Of a stretch of 64,000 bases of DNA, positions 1 through 8,747 are shown in pieces. The stretch spans positions 4,960,001 to 5,024,000 of the forward strand of contig NZ_CP106951.1 in assembly GCF_030419005.1 (NCBI RefSeq), in the 5' to 3' direction. The DNA is from Eleftheria terrae. GTDB taxonomy: Bacteria > Pseudomonadota > Gammaproteobacteria > Burkholderiales > Burkholderiaceae_C. Position 1 is the stretch's first letter. Each line of letters begins with the position of its first letter. The position numbers and the translations under genes were made by a program. Under the pieces are notes generated by a model. The model was not told the origin of the DNA, made no database searches, and saw only the letters and a list, made by a program, of their open reading frames with translations.

Positions 1-600
1 GAGGAGACCGGTGCCATCCTGCCCCTCGGCGAGTGGGTGCTGCGCACTGCCTGCCACCAGTGGCGGAGCTGGGTGGACAGCGGCGCGGCGCCAGTGCAGA
101 TGGCGGTCAACATCTCGGTGCGGCAGTTGCGCCAGCCCGACTTCGTGGACCTGGTGCTGCAGGTCCTGCGCGAGACCGGCATGGACCCGGCCTGGCTGGA
201 GCTCGAGCTGACCGAGACCGGCCTGATGACCGATGCCGACCTGAGCACCGGCATCCTGGAGCGGCTCAAGGCGCAGGGCGTGCGGCTGTCGATCGACGAC
301 TTCGGCACCGGCTACTCCTCGCTGGCCTACCTGAACCGCTTTTCGATCGACACGCTGAAGATCGACCGCTCCTTCGTGCGCGAGATCGGATCGGCCCGCG
401 ACAGCACGGCCATCGTGCAGGCCATCGGTGCGCTTGGCTCGGCCATGCGCCTGAAGGTGGTGGCCGAGGGGGTCGAGACCGAGGCCCAGGCGGCCTTCCT
501 GCGTGAGCAGGGATGCCACATCGGACAAGGCTATCTGTACAGCCGGCCGGTGCCGCCGGAGCAGGCGGCCGCGCTGCTGCCGCTGGCCGTGCCGCGCTGA
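1..600 (+). CDS. EAL-domain cyclic-di-GMP phosphodiesterase, C-terminal part (5' end outside window)
   Basis: Frame 1 is open from the first base and reads EETGAILPLGEWVLRTAC, a typical early EAL-domain segment, so the gene starts before the window. Only about 199 codons are visible. They contain the EAL hallmark DDFGTGYSSLAYL (residues about 99-111 of the visible part), the metal/substrate segment LKIDRSFV, VVAEGVET with the catalytic-loop glutamate, and the closing GCHIGQGYLYSRPVP. EAL domains hydrolyse cyclic di-GMP to pGpG. The N-terminal EAL tripeptide and any GGDEF, PAS or membrane part lie outside, so full architecture and activity cannot be judged. Family identity is very secure. Confidence 0.93.
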   Translation, partial: EETGAILPLGEWVLRTACHQWRSWVDSGAAPVQMAVNISVRQLRQPDFVDLVLQVLRETGMDPAWLELELTETGLMTDADLSTGILERLKAQGVRLSIDDFGTGYSSLAYLNRFSIDTLKIDRSFVREIGSARDSTAIVQAIGALGSAMRLKVVAEGVETEAQAAFLREQGCHIGQGYLYSRPVPPEQAAALLPLAVPR

Positions 601-612
601 GCCGCGGGCCGC

Positions 613-1422
613 TCAGCCGCGCGAGGCCTGCAAGGCCTGCAGGGCCCGCGCGGTTGCGGCGTCGGCCGGGAAGAAGGTCTCGAGCGCCAGCTCCGCCAGC
701 GTCAGATCCACCGGGGTGCCGAAAACGGTGGTGGTGCTGATCAGCGCCAGCGGGCCGGCCTCGGTCATTAGCTGCAGCGGCACCACGATGCCGGCGAAGT
801 CGTGGTCTTCCTCGTGCTGGGCGACTGCCCCGGACGGCGGAGGCAAGGCCTGCAACTCGTCCAGCAGGCCGGCCAGCACCGGGTCGCCGCTAGCTTCCAC
901 CTGGGCATGCAGGCGGGCGAGCAGGTGCGAGCGCCACTGCTGGAGGTTGCCGATCCGCGGCGCCAGCCCACGGGGGTGCAGGCTCAGCCGCAGCACGTTC
1001 ACCGGTGGCTGCAGCAGGCTCAGGTCCACGCCGGCCAGCAGCGGCGGCACCGCCGCGTTGGCCATCACCAGGTTCCAGTGCCGGTCGATGGCCAGCGCCG
1101 GGCAGGGCTCGTGGCCGGCGAGTATGCGCTCCACCGCTGCCCGGGCCGCCTGCATCGACGGTGCGGCCAGCGGCCGCTCGGGAAACATCGGTGCATAGCC
1201 GGCGGCCACCAGCAAGGCATTGCGCTCGCGCAGTGGCACCTCGAGGTGCTCGGCCAGGCGCAAGAGCATCTCGCGGCTGGGCAAGGAGCGGCCGGTTTCC
1301 ATGTAGCTGAGGTGACGCGCCGAGACCTCGGCGTCGCAGGCGAGATCGAGCTGGCTCAGGCGCCGCCGCTGTCGCCATTGGCGCAACAGGGTGCCGACGG
1401 TGGGGAGGCTGCGGGTGTCCAT
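613..1422 (-). CDS. XRE-family regulator with MmyB-like ligand-binding domain
   Basis: A 269-residue protein. Residues about 10-66 form a Cro/CI-type helix-turn-helix (LLRQWRQRRRLSQLDLA, then VSARHLSYMETGRSLPS). Residues about 95-260 match the MmyB-like domain, a PAS-like fold usual for this architecture. These regulators commonly sit beside and control a short-chain dehydrogenase or small membrane protein. Here the divergent neighbour is a four-helix membrane protein, and a palindrome lies in the 125-bp gap. No clear Shine-Dalgarno precedes the ATG. A TATCGT box (1431-1436) ends 8 nt upstream, with TGGCCA (1454-1459) as possible -35. Ligand unknown. Confidence 0.88.
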   Translation of the reverse strand: MDTRSLPTVGTLLRQWRQRRRLSQLDLACDAEVSARHLSYMETGRSLPSREMLLRLAEHLEVPLRERNALLVAAGYAPMFPERPLAAPSMQAARAAVERILAGHEPCPALAIDRHWNLVMANAAVPPLLAGVDLSLLQPPVNVLRLSLHPRGLAPRIGNLQQWRSHLLARLHAQVEASGDPVLAGLLDELQALPPPSGAVAQHEEDHDFAGIVVPLQLMTEAGPLALISTTTVFGTPVDLTLAELALETFFPADAATARALQALQASRG

Positions 1423-1456
1423 GGGAGCGAACGATAGCGCGGCAGCCTCCCGGTGG

Positions 1457-1477
1457 CCATGACCTCCGACGTCATGG
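1457..1477. promoter_or_regulatory. palindrome, candidate operator of the XRE regulator
   Basis: CCATGAC and GTCATGG form a perfect 7-bp inverted repeat around a 7-nt centre in the gap between the divergent XRE gene and membrane protein gene. It overlaps the candidate -35 (1454-1459) of the XRE gene, as expected for autoregulation. The symmetry is seen directly; the binding role is inference. Confidence 0.5.
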
Positions 1478-1547
1478 ACCTGGCGCCGGCGCGGGCCCAG
1501 GATGCGGCCACGGCTCCGGTGAGGGCCGCCACTTCAAGGAGTACGCC

Positions 1548-1952
1548 ATGACCGCCTTCGTTTCCATGACCCCTCTCCTGCGCCGCGTGCTGTGGGCCGA
1601 TGCGCTGGCAAGTGCCGGCACCGGTGCGCTGCTGGTGCTCGGCGCGTCGTCGCTCGCGCAATGGCTTGGATTGCCTGCCACGCTGCTGATGCTGGCCGGC
1701 GCCAGCCTGCTGCCCTTTGCCGCACTGGTGGCCTGGCTGGCCAGCCGGCAGCGCCTGCCGCGCGCCGGGCTATGGGCCCTGGTGGCCTACAACGCCATGT
1801 GGGTGCTGGACAGCGCGCTGCTGCTGGTCAGCGGCTGGGTGCAGCCGAGCCTGCTGGGCCAGGCGTTTGTCGTGCTGCAGGCGGTGGTCGTTGGGGCACT
1901 CGCCGAGCTGCAGTACCTGGGGCTGCGTCGTGCGTCGCCGGCCGTCGCATGA
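1548..1952 (+). CDS. small four-helix integral membrane protein, function unknown
   Basis: A 134-residue hydrophobic protein. Four membrane segments are apparent at about residues 10-30, 40-62, 73-95 and 102-125, with few charges between them. The start is well supported by AAGGAG at 1536-1541, 6 nt before the ATG. The gene is divergent from the MmyB-type regulator, with a palindrome between them, so it is the probable target of that regulator. I do not recognise an enzymatic motif. Downstream, 1953-2156 (204 bp) holds only very GC-rich sequence with imperfect inverted repeats and no convincing gene. Confidence 0.8.
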   Translation: MTAFVSMTPLLRRVLWADALASAGTGALLVLGASSLAQWLGLPATLLMLAGASLLPFAALVAWLASRQRLPRAGLWALVAYNAMWVLDSALLLVSGWVQPSLLGQAFVVLQAVVVGALAELQYLGLRRASPAVA

Positions 1953-2156
1953 CCCGGGCAAGGCATGGCGCCCGTGCCCGCCATGGCGGGAGCCATCGCG
2001 GCGCCCGGCACCGGGTGCACGGCGGGCGCCTTCTCCGGCCTCGAGCGGAGTGACCGTGGAAGGCCGGCGCCAGGCGCCGCCGGGCCGGACCGCGGACCCT
2101 GCAAGGGCGAGCGCCGGACCCTCGCTTCGCCCTGGCGCCCCGGCGTCGAGCGGGCT

Positions 2157-3248
2157 CTACCGCGGCGTCAAGCCAAGGAAGTGGTCGAGCATGTGGAAGT
2201 GGTCGTCGAGGAAGCGGTCTTCCATCGCGCGCAGCTGCTCGATCGGCACCCAGCTCGCGCCGGCCGCATCGTCTCCGGCCTGCACCTCCGGCAGCTCGCG
2301 GTCGCCCAGGTCGAAGTAGTGGGCATGCGTGATGGTGCGGCCACGCTGGCTTCGGTCGGGATGATCGAACACCACCGCCGCCTTCAGGCACTGGCGCATC
2401 GTCACGTCGAGCAGGCTGAGCCGGGTCTCCTCCTTCAGCTCGCGCAGCGCCGACTGATAGGCGGTCTCGCGCTGCTCGATGAAGCCGCCCGGCACCGCAT
2501 ACAGGCCCTTGCCGGGCGCCTGGCCGCGCTGCACCAGCAGCACCCGGTCGCCGCAGCGCACGACGGTGTCTACCGTGACGAACACCGGTGGATAGGGCGC
2601 GCTGGCCCAGGATTCGCGATACGCCTTCAAGGCCCGCCACTCTTCCGCCAGCACCGGCATGAAGGGCAGCGCGTGCCAGGCGCGCAGGAAATCGAGCGTC
2701 GAAGCCGGCGCCTGGCTGGTGAGCGCGGCAAGCGTCGGCTCCAGCGGGTGGCCGGCAGCGCTGAAGATCGCGTCGCGCAGGTGCTTGCCGTCGACCGCGC
2801 CGACCCGCTCGAAGGAGGCCAGCCGCCAGCCGGCGAAGGCGCGCAGGTACTCGCTGGTGGCGTCCTTGAAGTGGCCTACCAGGGTGACCGCGGCATGCGC
2901 CGGCCGGCCCTGCGCCACCAGGATGGCCTCCACCCCTTTGCGCACGGCGTCGATCCAGCGGGCTTCATCGTAGTAGTCGCGCATTGGCAAAAAGTGCAGC
3001 CGCTCGCGCTCGCTGGCGGGCAAGGCGAGGCGGATCATCTCCGCCCTTTCTTCCCAGGTGAAGGGGTTCTTCGGCGTGCGCGCCTGGTAGGCCGAACCGA
3101 TCACCACCACACACAGCGGTGCGAGGGCGAGCGCCTGCTGCAGCAGGGCCAGGTGGCCGTTGTGAAAGGGCTGGAAGCGGCCGATGTAGACGGCAGCCTC
3201 GGCGTGGGGCACCGAGGCCAGGGAAGCGGGGCGGGTGGCGATGGCCAT
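2157..3248 (-). CDS. nadM: bifunctional NMN adenylyltransferase / Nudix hydrolase (NadM-Nudix)
   Basis: A fusion of 363 residues. The N-terminal half (about 18-190) is a nucleotidyltransferase with GRFQPFHNGH at 23-32, which joins NMN and ATP to give NAD. The C-terminal half (about 210-340) is a Nudix domain with a full box, GGFIEQRETAYQSALRE followed by LKEE, expected to hydrolyse ADP-ribose. This is the last gene of the NAD salvage operon. ATG 3248 is preceded by GAGAGAA at good spacing. An alternative GTG at 3263 overlaps the nadE stop as GTGA and would add five residues; either could be used. Confidence 0.92.
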   Translation of the reverse strand: MAIATRPASLASVPHAEAAVYIGRFQPFHNGHLALLQQALALAPLCVVVIGSAYQARTPKNPFTWEERAEMIRLALPASERERLHFLPMRDYYDEARWIDAVRKGVEAILVAQGRPAHAAVTLVGHFKDATSEYLRAFAGWRLASFERVGAVDGKHLRDAIFSAAGHPLEPTLAALTSQAPASTLDFLRAWHALPFMPVLAEEWRALKAYRESWASAPYPPVFVTVDTVVRCGDRVLLVQRGQAPGKGLYAVPGGFIEQRETAYQSALRELKEETRLSLLDVTMRQCLKAAVVFDHPDRSQRGRTITHAHYFDLGDRELPEVQAGDDAAGASWVPIEQLRAMEDRFLDDHFHMLDHFLGLTPR

Positions 3249-3259
3249 GGACGGTTCTC

Positions 3260-4960
3260 TCACAGGTGCTTGGCGGCGATCGGCATTTGCCGGCCGGTGC
3301 CGAAGGCGCGCGAACGCACGCGGATGATGGGGGGGGCCTGGCGGCGCTTGTACTCGTTGCGGGCAATCATGCCGCGCACGCGGTCCACCAGCGCCCGGCC
3401 GGCCTCGTCCTGCTGCAGCTGCTCGACGAAGCGACTGGCCGCCTCATGCTCGGCGGCCGGCAGGCGGTCGCCCTCGATCAGGACTTTCAGGATCTCGTCC
3501 AGCACCGGGTAGGGAGGCAGGCTGTCGGTGTCCTTCTGGCCCGGGGCCAGCTCGGCCGATGGCTCCTTGTCGATGATGGCCTGTGGAATCAGCTCCCGGC
3601 CGGCCGCCTCGTTGAGGTGGCGCGACAGCGCGAACACCTCGGTCTTGTACAGGTCGCCGAGCAGGCCCAGTCCGCCGTTGGTGTCGCCGTAGAGGGTGCA
3701 ATAGCCGACCGAGATCTCCGACTTGTTGCCGGTGGTCAGCAGCAGGTGGCCCCGGCTGTTGGAGTAGGCCATCAGCACCGTGCCGCGCACCCGGGCCTGC
3801 AGGTTCTCCAGGGCCAGGCCCTGCAGCGGCTGCCCGAAGCCGGCCTCGAACTGCCGGCCGAAGGCCGACACGATGTCGGCAATCGGATGGGTGTGCAGCG
3901 TGATGCCGAGCTGGCGGCACAGGTCCACCGAATCGTCCACCGAACCGGCCGACGAGAAGCTCGACGGCATCGTCACGCCCACCACCTGGTCCGGCCCGAG
4001 CGCCTCAACCGCCAGTGCCAGCGTCAGGGCGCTGTCAATGCCGCCCGATGACCCGACGACCACGCGCGTGAAGCCGCAGCGGCGAGCGTAGTCGCGCAGG
4101 CCGAGGACGATCTGCGCGCGGTAGAAGGCCATCGTCGAGAGGCCCTCGGCCGGCACCGGCGGCAGCGGCTCGCCGCTGGCCGCGAGGAAGCGGCTGCCGT
4201 CGAAGGACAGTGTGCGGATGTCCTCGGTGAAACGGCGCGCCTCGTAGACCACTCCTTCCTCCGGCAGCACGGCGAAGGAGGCACCGTCATACACCAGCTG
4301 GTCGTGTCCGCCCACCTGGTTGACCCACAGCACCGGCAGGCGGTGGCGCCGGCTGGCGGCGCTGAAGATCTGGTGGCGCTGCTCGCGCTTGCCGATGTTG
4401 GACGGGCTGGCGTTGATGGACACCACCAGGTCGGGCGCGGCATCCCGCATGCGCTCGAAGGGGTTGATGCGGTAGTCGGTGCCGGCGTCGTTCCAGCCGT
4501 CCTCGCAGATCATGAAACCGATCTGCATGGTGCCGATGCGCAGCACCTTCGCGACGTCCGGCCCCGGCTCGAAGTGGCGGCGCTCGTCGAAGATGTTGTA
4601 GGTGGGCAGCAACTGCTTGGCATAGCGCAGCACCACCTCGCCGTCCTTGATGACGAGCAGCATGTTGAGCAGCCGCTTGCCCGGGCCCTCGGTGGGCAGC
4701 GGCGCACCGACCACCCAGTGCAGCCCGGGCAGCCCGCGCGAGGCGGCCTGCAGCGCAGCGATGCCCTGGTCCACGCGCTGCAGGAAGCTCGGTTCGTCGA
4801 GCAGGTCGCCGGGATAGTAGGCGGTCAGCGACAGCTCGGTGAACACCACCAGCTGCGAACCTTCGGCGACCGCCTGCCGCGCTGCGTCGACCATGCGGGC
4901 CACATTGCCCTCGATGTCGCCGATGGTGGGGTTGAGCTGGGCGACGGTGATCTTGATCAT
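3260..4960 (-). CDS. nadE: glutamine-dependent NAD+ synthetase
   Basis: A 566-residue two-domain enzyme that amidates nicotinate adenine dinucleotide to NAD with glutamine and ATP. The N-terminal nitrilase-type glutaminase carries the triad E42 (FTELSLTAYYPG), K115 (AKQLLPTYN) and C152 (MICEDGWND). The C-terminal synthetase carries the P-loop SGGIDS at 305-310. An in-frame extension upstream is open, but GAAGGAG (4970-4976) lies 9 nt before ATG 4960, so MIKITVAQLNP is the true N-terminus. ATG 4966 is too close to the site. It follows pncB by 14 bp and overlaps or abuts nadM, so these are co-transcribed. Confidence 0.96.
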   Translation of the reverse strand: MIKITVAQLNPTIGDIEGNVARMVDAARQAVAEGSQLVVFTELSLTAYYPGDLLDEPSFLQRVDQGIAALQAASRGLPGLHWVVGAPLPTEGPGKRLLNMLLVIKDGEVVLRYAKQLLPTYNIFDERRHFEPGPDVAKVLRIGTMQIGFMICEDGWNDAGTDYRINPFERMRDAAPDLVVSINASPSNIGKREQRHQIFSAASRRHRLPVLWVNQVGGHDQLVYDGASFAVLPEEGVVYEARRFTEDIRTLSFDGSRFLAASGEPLPPVPAEGLSTMAFYRAQIVLGLRDYARRCGFTRVVVGSSGGIDSALTLALAVEALGPDQVVGVTMPSSFSSAGSVDDSVDLCRQLGITLHTHPIADIVSAFGRQFEAGFGQPLQGLALENLQARVRGTVLMAYSNSRGHLLLTTGNKSEISVGYCTLYGDTNGGLGLLGDLYKTEVFALSRHLNEAAGRELIPQAIIDKEPSAELAPGQKDTDSLPPYPVLDEILKVLIEGDRLPAAEHEAASRFVEQLQQDEAGRALVDRVRGMIARNEYKRRQAPPIIRVRSRAFGTGRQMPIAAKHL

Positions 4961-4974
4961 GTGCATCGACTCCT

Positions 4975-6162
4975 TCAGCCCTGAACCTTGAAGACCTGGC
5001 GCAGGTAGGCCAGGAAGGTCGCGTCCTCGCACATCGTCTTGCCGGGACTGTCCGACAGCTTGGCGACCGGCTGTCCATTGCAGTGGGTCAGCTTCATCAC
5101 GATGTTGAGCGGCGTCTGTCCGACGTCGTTGCTCAGGTTGGTGCCGATGCCGAAGCCGAGCTGGGTGCGGTCCGCGAAGGCGCGGTACAGCGCAAAGGCC
5201 TTCTCGAAGTCCAGGCCGTCGGAGAACACCAGCCGCTTGGTATGGGCGTCGATGCGCAGCCGGGCATAGTGCGCCAAGGCCTTCTCGGCCCACTGTGCCG
5301 GGTCGCCCGAATCGTGCCGCAGGCCGTCGAAGAGCTTGGCGAAGTACAGGTCGAAGTCGGCCAGGAAGGCGTCCATGCCCACCACATCGGTCAGTGCCAC
5401 GCCGAGGTCACCGCGGTATTCCTGCACCCAGTCTTCCAGCGCGGCCTTCTGGAAGTCGCGCAGCCGCACGCCCAGGGCCTGGTAGCTCTGCAGGTACTCG
5501 TGAGCCATCGTGCCGATGGGCACCAGGTCGAGGTCGCGTGCCAGCAGCACGTTGGAGGTGCCCTTGAAGTACTCCGGGACTTCCCGCTTCAGGGTGGCCA
5601 CCACCTCGCGCTGCCAGGCGCCGGAGTAGCGGCGGCGCACGCCGAAGTCGAAGAACTCGAAGGGATGCCGCCGCGCCGGCTCGCCATGGAAGGCGCGCAG
5701 CTGCGCCAGCTTGCCCTGCAGGCGTCGGCGTCCTTCGTCGAGGGCGGCCGCAGGGTCGAAGCGGCGGAAGTACAGCTCGTTGACGATGGCCAGCACATAG
5801 ATCTCGAAGGCCATCACATGGACCTGCGGGCCGCGGGCGACGATCTCCAGCCGGCCACCGTTGGCGCGCACGCTGATGAATTCGCGCTGGAAGCGGAAGA
5901 TGCGCAGGAAGTCGACGAAGTCCGACTTGATGAAGCGCAGGCTGCCGAGGTACGCCAGCTCATCGGCCCGGAAGCTCAACGAGCACAGGTGGTCGAGCTG
6001 CTGGTTCACCTCGTCCAGCAGCTCGGTCAGCGGGTAGGCCGGCTGGTTGCGGCAGGCAAAGGTGTACTCGGCCTGCGTCTGGGGGTGCCGATGCAGCATG
6101 GTCTGCCACATCGTGAACTTGTAGAGGTCGGTTTCGAGCAGGCTGTTGATGACGGCGTGCAT
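4975..6162 (-). CDS. pncB: nicotinate phosphoribosyltransferase
   Basis: Makes nicotinate mononucleotide from nicotinate and PRPP, the second step of nicotinamide salvage. The 395-residue length and start ([20 protein letters not shown]) match the enterobacterial-type PncB. Further conserved stretches are the [21 protein letters not shown] active-site region, which includes the autophosphorylated-histidine segment, [11 protein letters not shown], and GIGTNLSND for phosphoribosyl binding. It lies 23 bp after pncA and 14 bp before nadE on the same strand, in pathway order. Confidence 0.96.
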   Translation of the reverse strand: MHAVINSLLETDLYKFTMWQTMLHRHPQTQAEYTFACRNQPAYPLTELLDEVNQQLDHLCSLSFRADELAYLGSLRFIKSDFVDFLRIFRFQREFISVRANGGRLEIVARGPQVHVMAFEIYVLAIVNELYFRRFDPAAALDEGRRRLQGKLAQLRAFHGEPARRHPFEFFDFGVRRRYSGAWQREVVATLKREVPEYFKGTSNVLLARDLDLVPIGTMAHEYLQSYQALGVRLRDFQKAALEDWVQEYRGDLGVALTDVVGMDAFLADFDLYFAKLFDGLRHDSGDPAQWAEKALAHYARLRIDAHTKRLVFSDGLDFEKAFALYRAFADRTQLGFGIGTNLSNDVGQTPLNIVMKLTHCNGQPVAKLSDSPGKTMCEDATFLAYLRQVFKVQG

Positions 6163-6185
6163 GGAGTGCTTTCGATCTAGGGAGT

Positions 6186-7043
6186 TCAGGCGGACTGCAG
6201 GCGCTGCAGCAGGTCCGTGCTGGTGGCCAGTTGCACGCCGCGGCTGCGCATGTCGGCCAGGAAGGCTTCATGCTGCGCCTGGAAGCCGCCGACCGGGCTC
6301 ATGCAGTCGGTCAGCAGCACCACGCGCTCGAGCCGGCCGCTGAGCTGGGCCACCACATGCTCGGTGGTGGCCTTGACGCAATGGCTGCTGGCCTCGCCGG
6401 CCACCAGGATCAGGCCTGCCGCGTCAAGCCGGTCGATCAGCTCGCGGTTGAGTTGCGTGTCGGGGTCTTCGAGGTCCGGCACCTCGGCCTGCACCGCACT
6501 GTAGTGCTCGGTCCAGGGGTTGTCGCCCTTCACCACCTTCTGCACCTCGGTGAGGGTGGCCTCCTCCCAGCGGTTGTAGGCGGCGCGGACCGCAGCATGG
6601 ACATTGTGGCCCCAGCTGCCGATCTCGCAGTGCACGGGCCAGACCATCAGCGTGTAGCGGCCGCGTGCTTCCAGTTCGTCGAGGTAGGCCAGGGTGCGGG
6701 GCAGGGCGGCGGCGTCGCGCGGCCGGTAGTCGCCGGCGCGCACCTGGGCGGCGGTGATCTGGGTGAAGGGCCCCACCGCCGCCCCGTCTCGCTGCTGCCA
6801 GAAGGTGGGATGGGCGATGTCGATGCGGTGGTGCGAATCGAGCGTCACGGTGATGCCGTCCAGCCGGGCGCTGGCCGCGTCGATGAACCGCGCCACCCGC
6901 TGCATGTCCGCATGCGCGCCGGCCACCGGCAGTGCCGGCGCCAGTGGCTGGCCGGTGAGGGGATCGAGCGGGCACCAGTCGGCTGGCAAGTCGCAGAAGT
7001 CGTTCTGCGGGTCGATGATCAGCAGCTGGATGTTGTGGTTCAT
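6186..7043 (-). CDS. pncA: nicotinamidase-type cysteine hydrolase
   Basis: An isochorismatase-fold hydrolase of 285 residues, longer than classic PncA (about 210). The N-terminal DPQNDF supplies the catalytic Asp. [15 protein letters not shown] resembles the nicotinamidase WP-HC metal-site region, and [11 protein letters not shown] supplies the catalytic Cys. Expected reaction: nicotinamide to nicotinate and ammonia. That role is strongly supported by its position as first gene of the pncA-pncB-nadE-nadM operon. ATG 7043 is chosen over an upstream in-frame ATG because AAAAGG lies about 7 nt before it and the upstream candidate overlaps the promoter. Confidence 0.88.
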   Translation of the reverse strand: MNHNIQLLIIDPQNDFCDLPADWCPLDPLTGQPLAPALPVAGAHADMQRVARFIDAASARLDGITVTLDSHHRIDIAHPTFWQQRDGAAVGPFTQITAAQVRAGDYRPRDAAALPRTLAYLDELEARGRYTLMVWPVHCEIGSWGHNVHAAVRAAYNRWEEATLTEVQKVVKGDNPWTEHYSAVQAEVPDLEDPDTQLNRELIDRLDAAGLILVAGEASSHCVKATTEHVVAQLSGRLERVVLLTDCMSPVGGFQAQHEAFLADMRSRGVQLATSTDLLQRLQSA

Positions 7044-7074
7044 GGCTGGGCCTTTTCGTGATGACATGAAGCGC

Positions 7075-7110
7075 ACTGTACCTGACTTAGATTAAGTGTG
7101 CAACTAAGTC
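7075..7110 (-). promoter_or_regulatory. pncA promoter with embedded NrtR-type operator
   Basis: On the minus strand TTGCAC (7098-7103) and TACAGT (7075-7080) are separated by exactly 17 nt, a good sigma-70 promoter starting about 25 nt before the pncA ATG. The spacer is filled by the near-perfect palindrome ACTTAATCTAAGT (7085-7097). A second arm makes GACTTAG-N13-CTAAGTC across 7084-7110, giving three TAAGT half-sites. Binding here would block the promoter. The divergent gene encodes NrtR, the known repressor type for NAD salvage, so assignment as its operator is likely though unproven. Confidence 0.72.
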
Positions 7111-7230
7111 GATGAAGCGGCAGCCCGGGCGCCTGCATCGCTCGCGCCCGCGGGTGGCGGCACCCGCCCGCGGTGGACGGGCCACTCTCTTGTTAAGCTA
7201 CTTCGTTGTACCGCGAAAGTAACCATCTCA

Positions 7231-7920
7231 ATGCGCCGCACCGAAGGGGAATCCGTCATCTGCAGCGTCGACGTCGTGCTGTTGACGTTGCGCGAGGAGC
7301 GCCTCTGCGTGGTCCTGCTCAAGCGGGAGCGTGAGCCGTTCGCGGGGGCCCTGGCCTTGCCCGGCGGCTACATTCACCCGACCGAGGACCAGCATGCCGG
7401 TGACGCTGCCGCCCGGGTGCTGCATGACAAGACCGGCATCGTCAGTCCCTATCTGGAGCAACTGGCGACCTTCTCCGGCCCGGGCCGTGACCCGCGGGGA
7501 TGGTCGGTGGCGATCGCTTACTACGCGCTCGTTCCAGACCACCTCTTGCCGCAGGACGATCCCGACGTGCAGGTGCTGCCGGTCGGCTCCCTGCCGGCCC
7601 TGCCGTTCGACCACCGCGACATCATCGAGGTGGCGCTGTCGCGGGTGCGCAGCAAGAGCCAGTATTCGTCGCTGCCGGTCTACCTGTGCCCGGAGCGTTT
7701 CACTTTGCCGCAGCTGCAGTCGGTGTACGAGGCGGTGCTGGGCGAGCCGATCAACAAGGTGAGCTTCCGCCGCAAGGTCGAGGAGCTCGGCATGGTGGAG
7801 GCCTTGGCGGGCGAGATGGAGCAGGGTCGGGCCAACCGGCCGGCGCAGCTCTACCGGCTGCGGCCGGAGTACCGACGGTCGCTGTCCTTGGTGGAGCGTG
7901 GCATCAACGCGCGGGGATGA
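7231..7920 (+). CDS. nrtR: NrtR-type Nudix-related transcriptional regulator of NAD metabolism
   Basis: A 229-residue protein with an N-terminal Nudix-like domain (about 10-145) and a C-terminal winged helix (about 155-220, FTLPQLQSVYEAVLGEPINKVSFRR). The Nudix box is degenerate: GGYIHPTEDQHAGDAAARVL keeps the first glycine but lacks the RE-x2-EE core, so it should bind ADP-ribose or a related metabolite without hydrolysing it, as known for NrtR. It is divergent from the pncA operon with half-sites in the 187-bp gap. The family typically represses NAD salvage genes and releases DNA on ligand binding. Confidence 0.93.
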   Translation: MRRTEGESVICSVDVVLLTLREERLCVVLLKREREPFAGALALPGGYIHPTEDQHAGDAAARVLHDKTGIVSPYLEQLATFSGPGRDPRGWSVAIAYYALVPDHLLPQDDPDVQVLPVGSLPALPFDHRDIIEVALSRVRSKSQYSSLPVYLCPERFTLPQLQSVYEAVLGEPINKVSFRRKVEELGMVEALAGEMEQGRANRPAQLYRLRPEYRRSLSLVERGINARG

Positions 7921-8074
7921 GGGAAGCCGGGGCGGAGGCAGGCGCCGATGCCGGCTTGCCGCCGTGCAAGAAGAAGGGCACGAGGATGATGGGCAAGAGG
8001 CAGTGGTGGCCGTGGTGAAGCGGCGGTGCCAACCCGTTGCAGGCCATGCGCACCAGGGCGACCATGTGCCCCAT
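7904..8074 (-). CDS. possible 56-residue small protein with His/Cys cluster and hydrophobic segment
   Basis: A short open frame whose product has protein-like character: LHHGHHCLLPIILVPFFLHG (residues about 19-38), a histidine/cysteine cluster running into one hydrophobic helix, followed by an Ala/Ser/Pro tail. A stop codon sits two codons before ATG 8074, and no strong ribosome binding site is visible. Its 3' end overlaps the nrtR 3' end by 17 nt on the opposite strand. It could be a small membrane protein or a chance frame; conservation in relatives would decide. Confidence 0.35.
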   Translation of the reverse strand: MGHMVALVRMACNGLAPPLHHGHHCLLPIILVPFFLHGGKPASAPASAPASLIPAR

Positions 8075-8284
8075 GCGTCACGCCGGCACTGAAGTGCATG
8101 GCCTGCGTCCGGGCGGGCGCCGCGAGCTTACCTTGAAATGATGACGAATCAGCGTAACGCAGATGTCACGGAAGTCGCGTCCTTGCTCGCTTCGCGCGGG
8201 GCCGTGAAATAGTCACGCGCCGGCGCCCCCGGTGGCCGGGGTGCTTGAGCCGGTGCTCACATCCGGCGCCTGTCGCGACCTGGC

Positions 8285-8560
8285 TCAGCGCTGCTCGCCA
8301 AGGCCTTTCTCCAGCAGTTCGGCCACCACCTCGTTGAGGTTGCCGCCACGGCTGTCGGCCAAGGTGCGAATCCGTTGCGCCAGGTCCGCGTGCAATTTGA
8401 CGGCAAAGGGCACGAGGCCCTGTGCCTGGTCAAGGCGGCGCTGCTCCCGGCGGTCCGGCACTGCGCCGGCCGCGGCACCGAAGCGCCCCGGCACCCCGGC
8501 CTGCTTCATCTGGCCGGCGATCTTCAGGCCCTTGTTCTTCTCGAGGTCGGTCTTCTTCAT
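8285..8560 (-). CDS. small ribbon-helix-helix-like protein
   Basis: A 91-residue basic protein starting MKKTDLEKNKGLKIAGQMK. The C-terminal part, LVPFAVKLHADLAQRIRTLA followed by NLNEVVAELLEKGL, looks like a ribbon-helix-helix fold: a beta strand then two helices, as in MetJ/Arc-type antitoxin or repressor domains. The N-terminal 45 residues are lysine-rich. ATG 8560 has GGAAG upstream; a longer in-frame extension to 8668 lacks support. No toxin gene is adjacent, so a stand-alone DNA-binding role is more likely than a toxin-antitoxin pair, but this is inference. Confidence 0.72.
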   Translation of the reverse strand: MKKTDLEKNKGLKIAGQMKQAGVPGRFGAAAGAVPDRREQRRLDQAQGLVPFAVKLHADLAQRIRTLADSRGGNLNEVVAELLEKGLGEQR

Positions 8561-8747
8561 TGGCGTACTTCCGTAGGAATCAGTGCACAGCTGCACATCA
8601 TGCGTCATGTCGGGCTCACGGCGCAGCCGGGCCGTCTTCGGTCGCGCGGCCGGCCCGGTGTGGCGCACGCGCCGGGGCAGGAGGGCGCCTGCAGCAGCGA
8701 TATCGGCCGGCCACCCGTTTGAGGGATCGCACCCCCAAGGCGAGTGG

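Noticed and set aside
1953..2156. GC-rich inverted repeats after the small membrane protein
   Set aside because: Many weak stems are possible in such base composition, and none has the length or T-tract to be called a terminator.
4961..5293. A 111-codon extension of the nadE frame
   Set aside because: It overlaps pncB and lacks similarity to the NadE N-terminus. A strong ribosome binding site supports ATG 4960.
8285..8560. A toxin-antitoxin pair around the ribbon-helix-helix gene
   Set aside because: No toxin-like frame lies next to it on the same strand. The flanking genes are nrtR and the monooxygenase.
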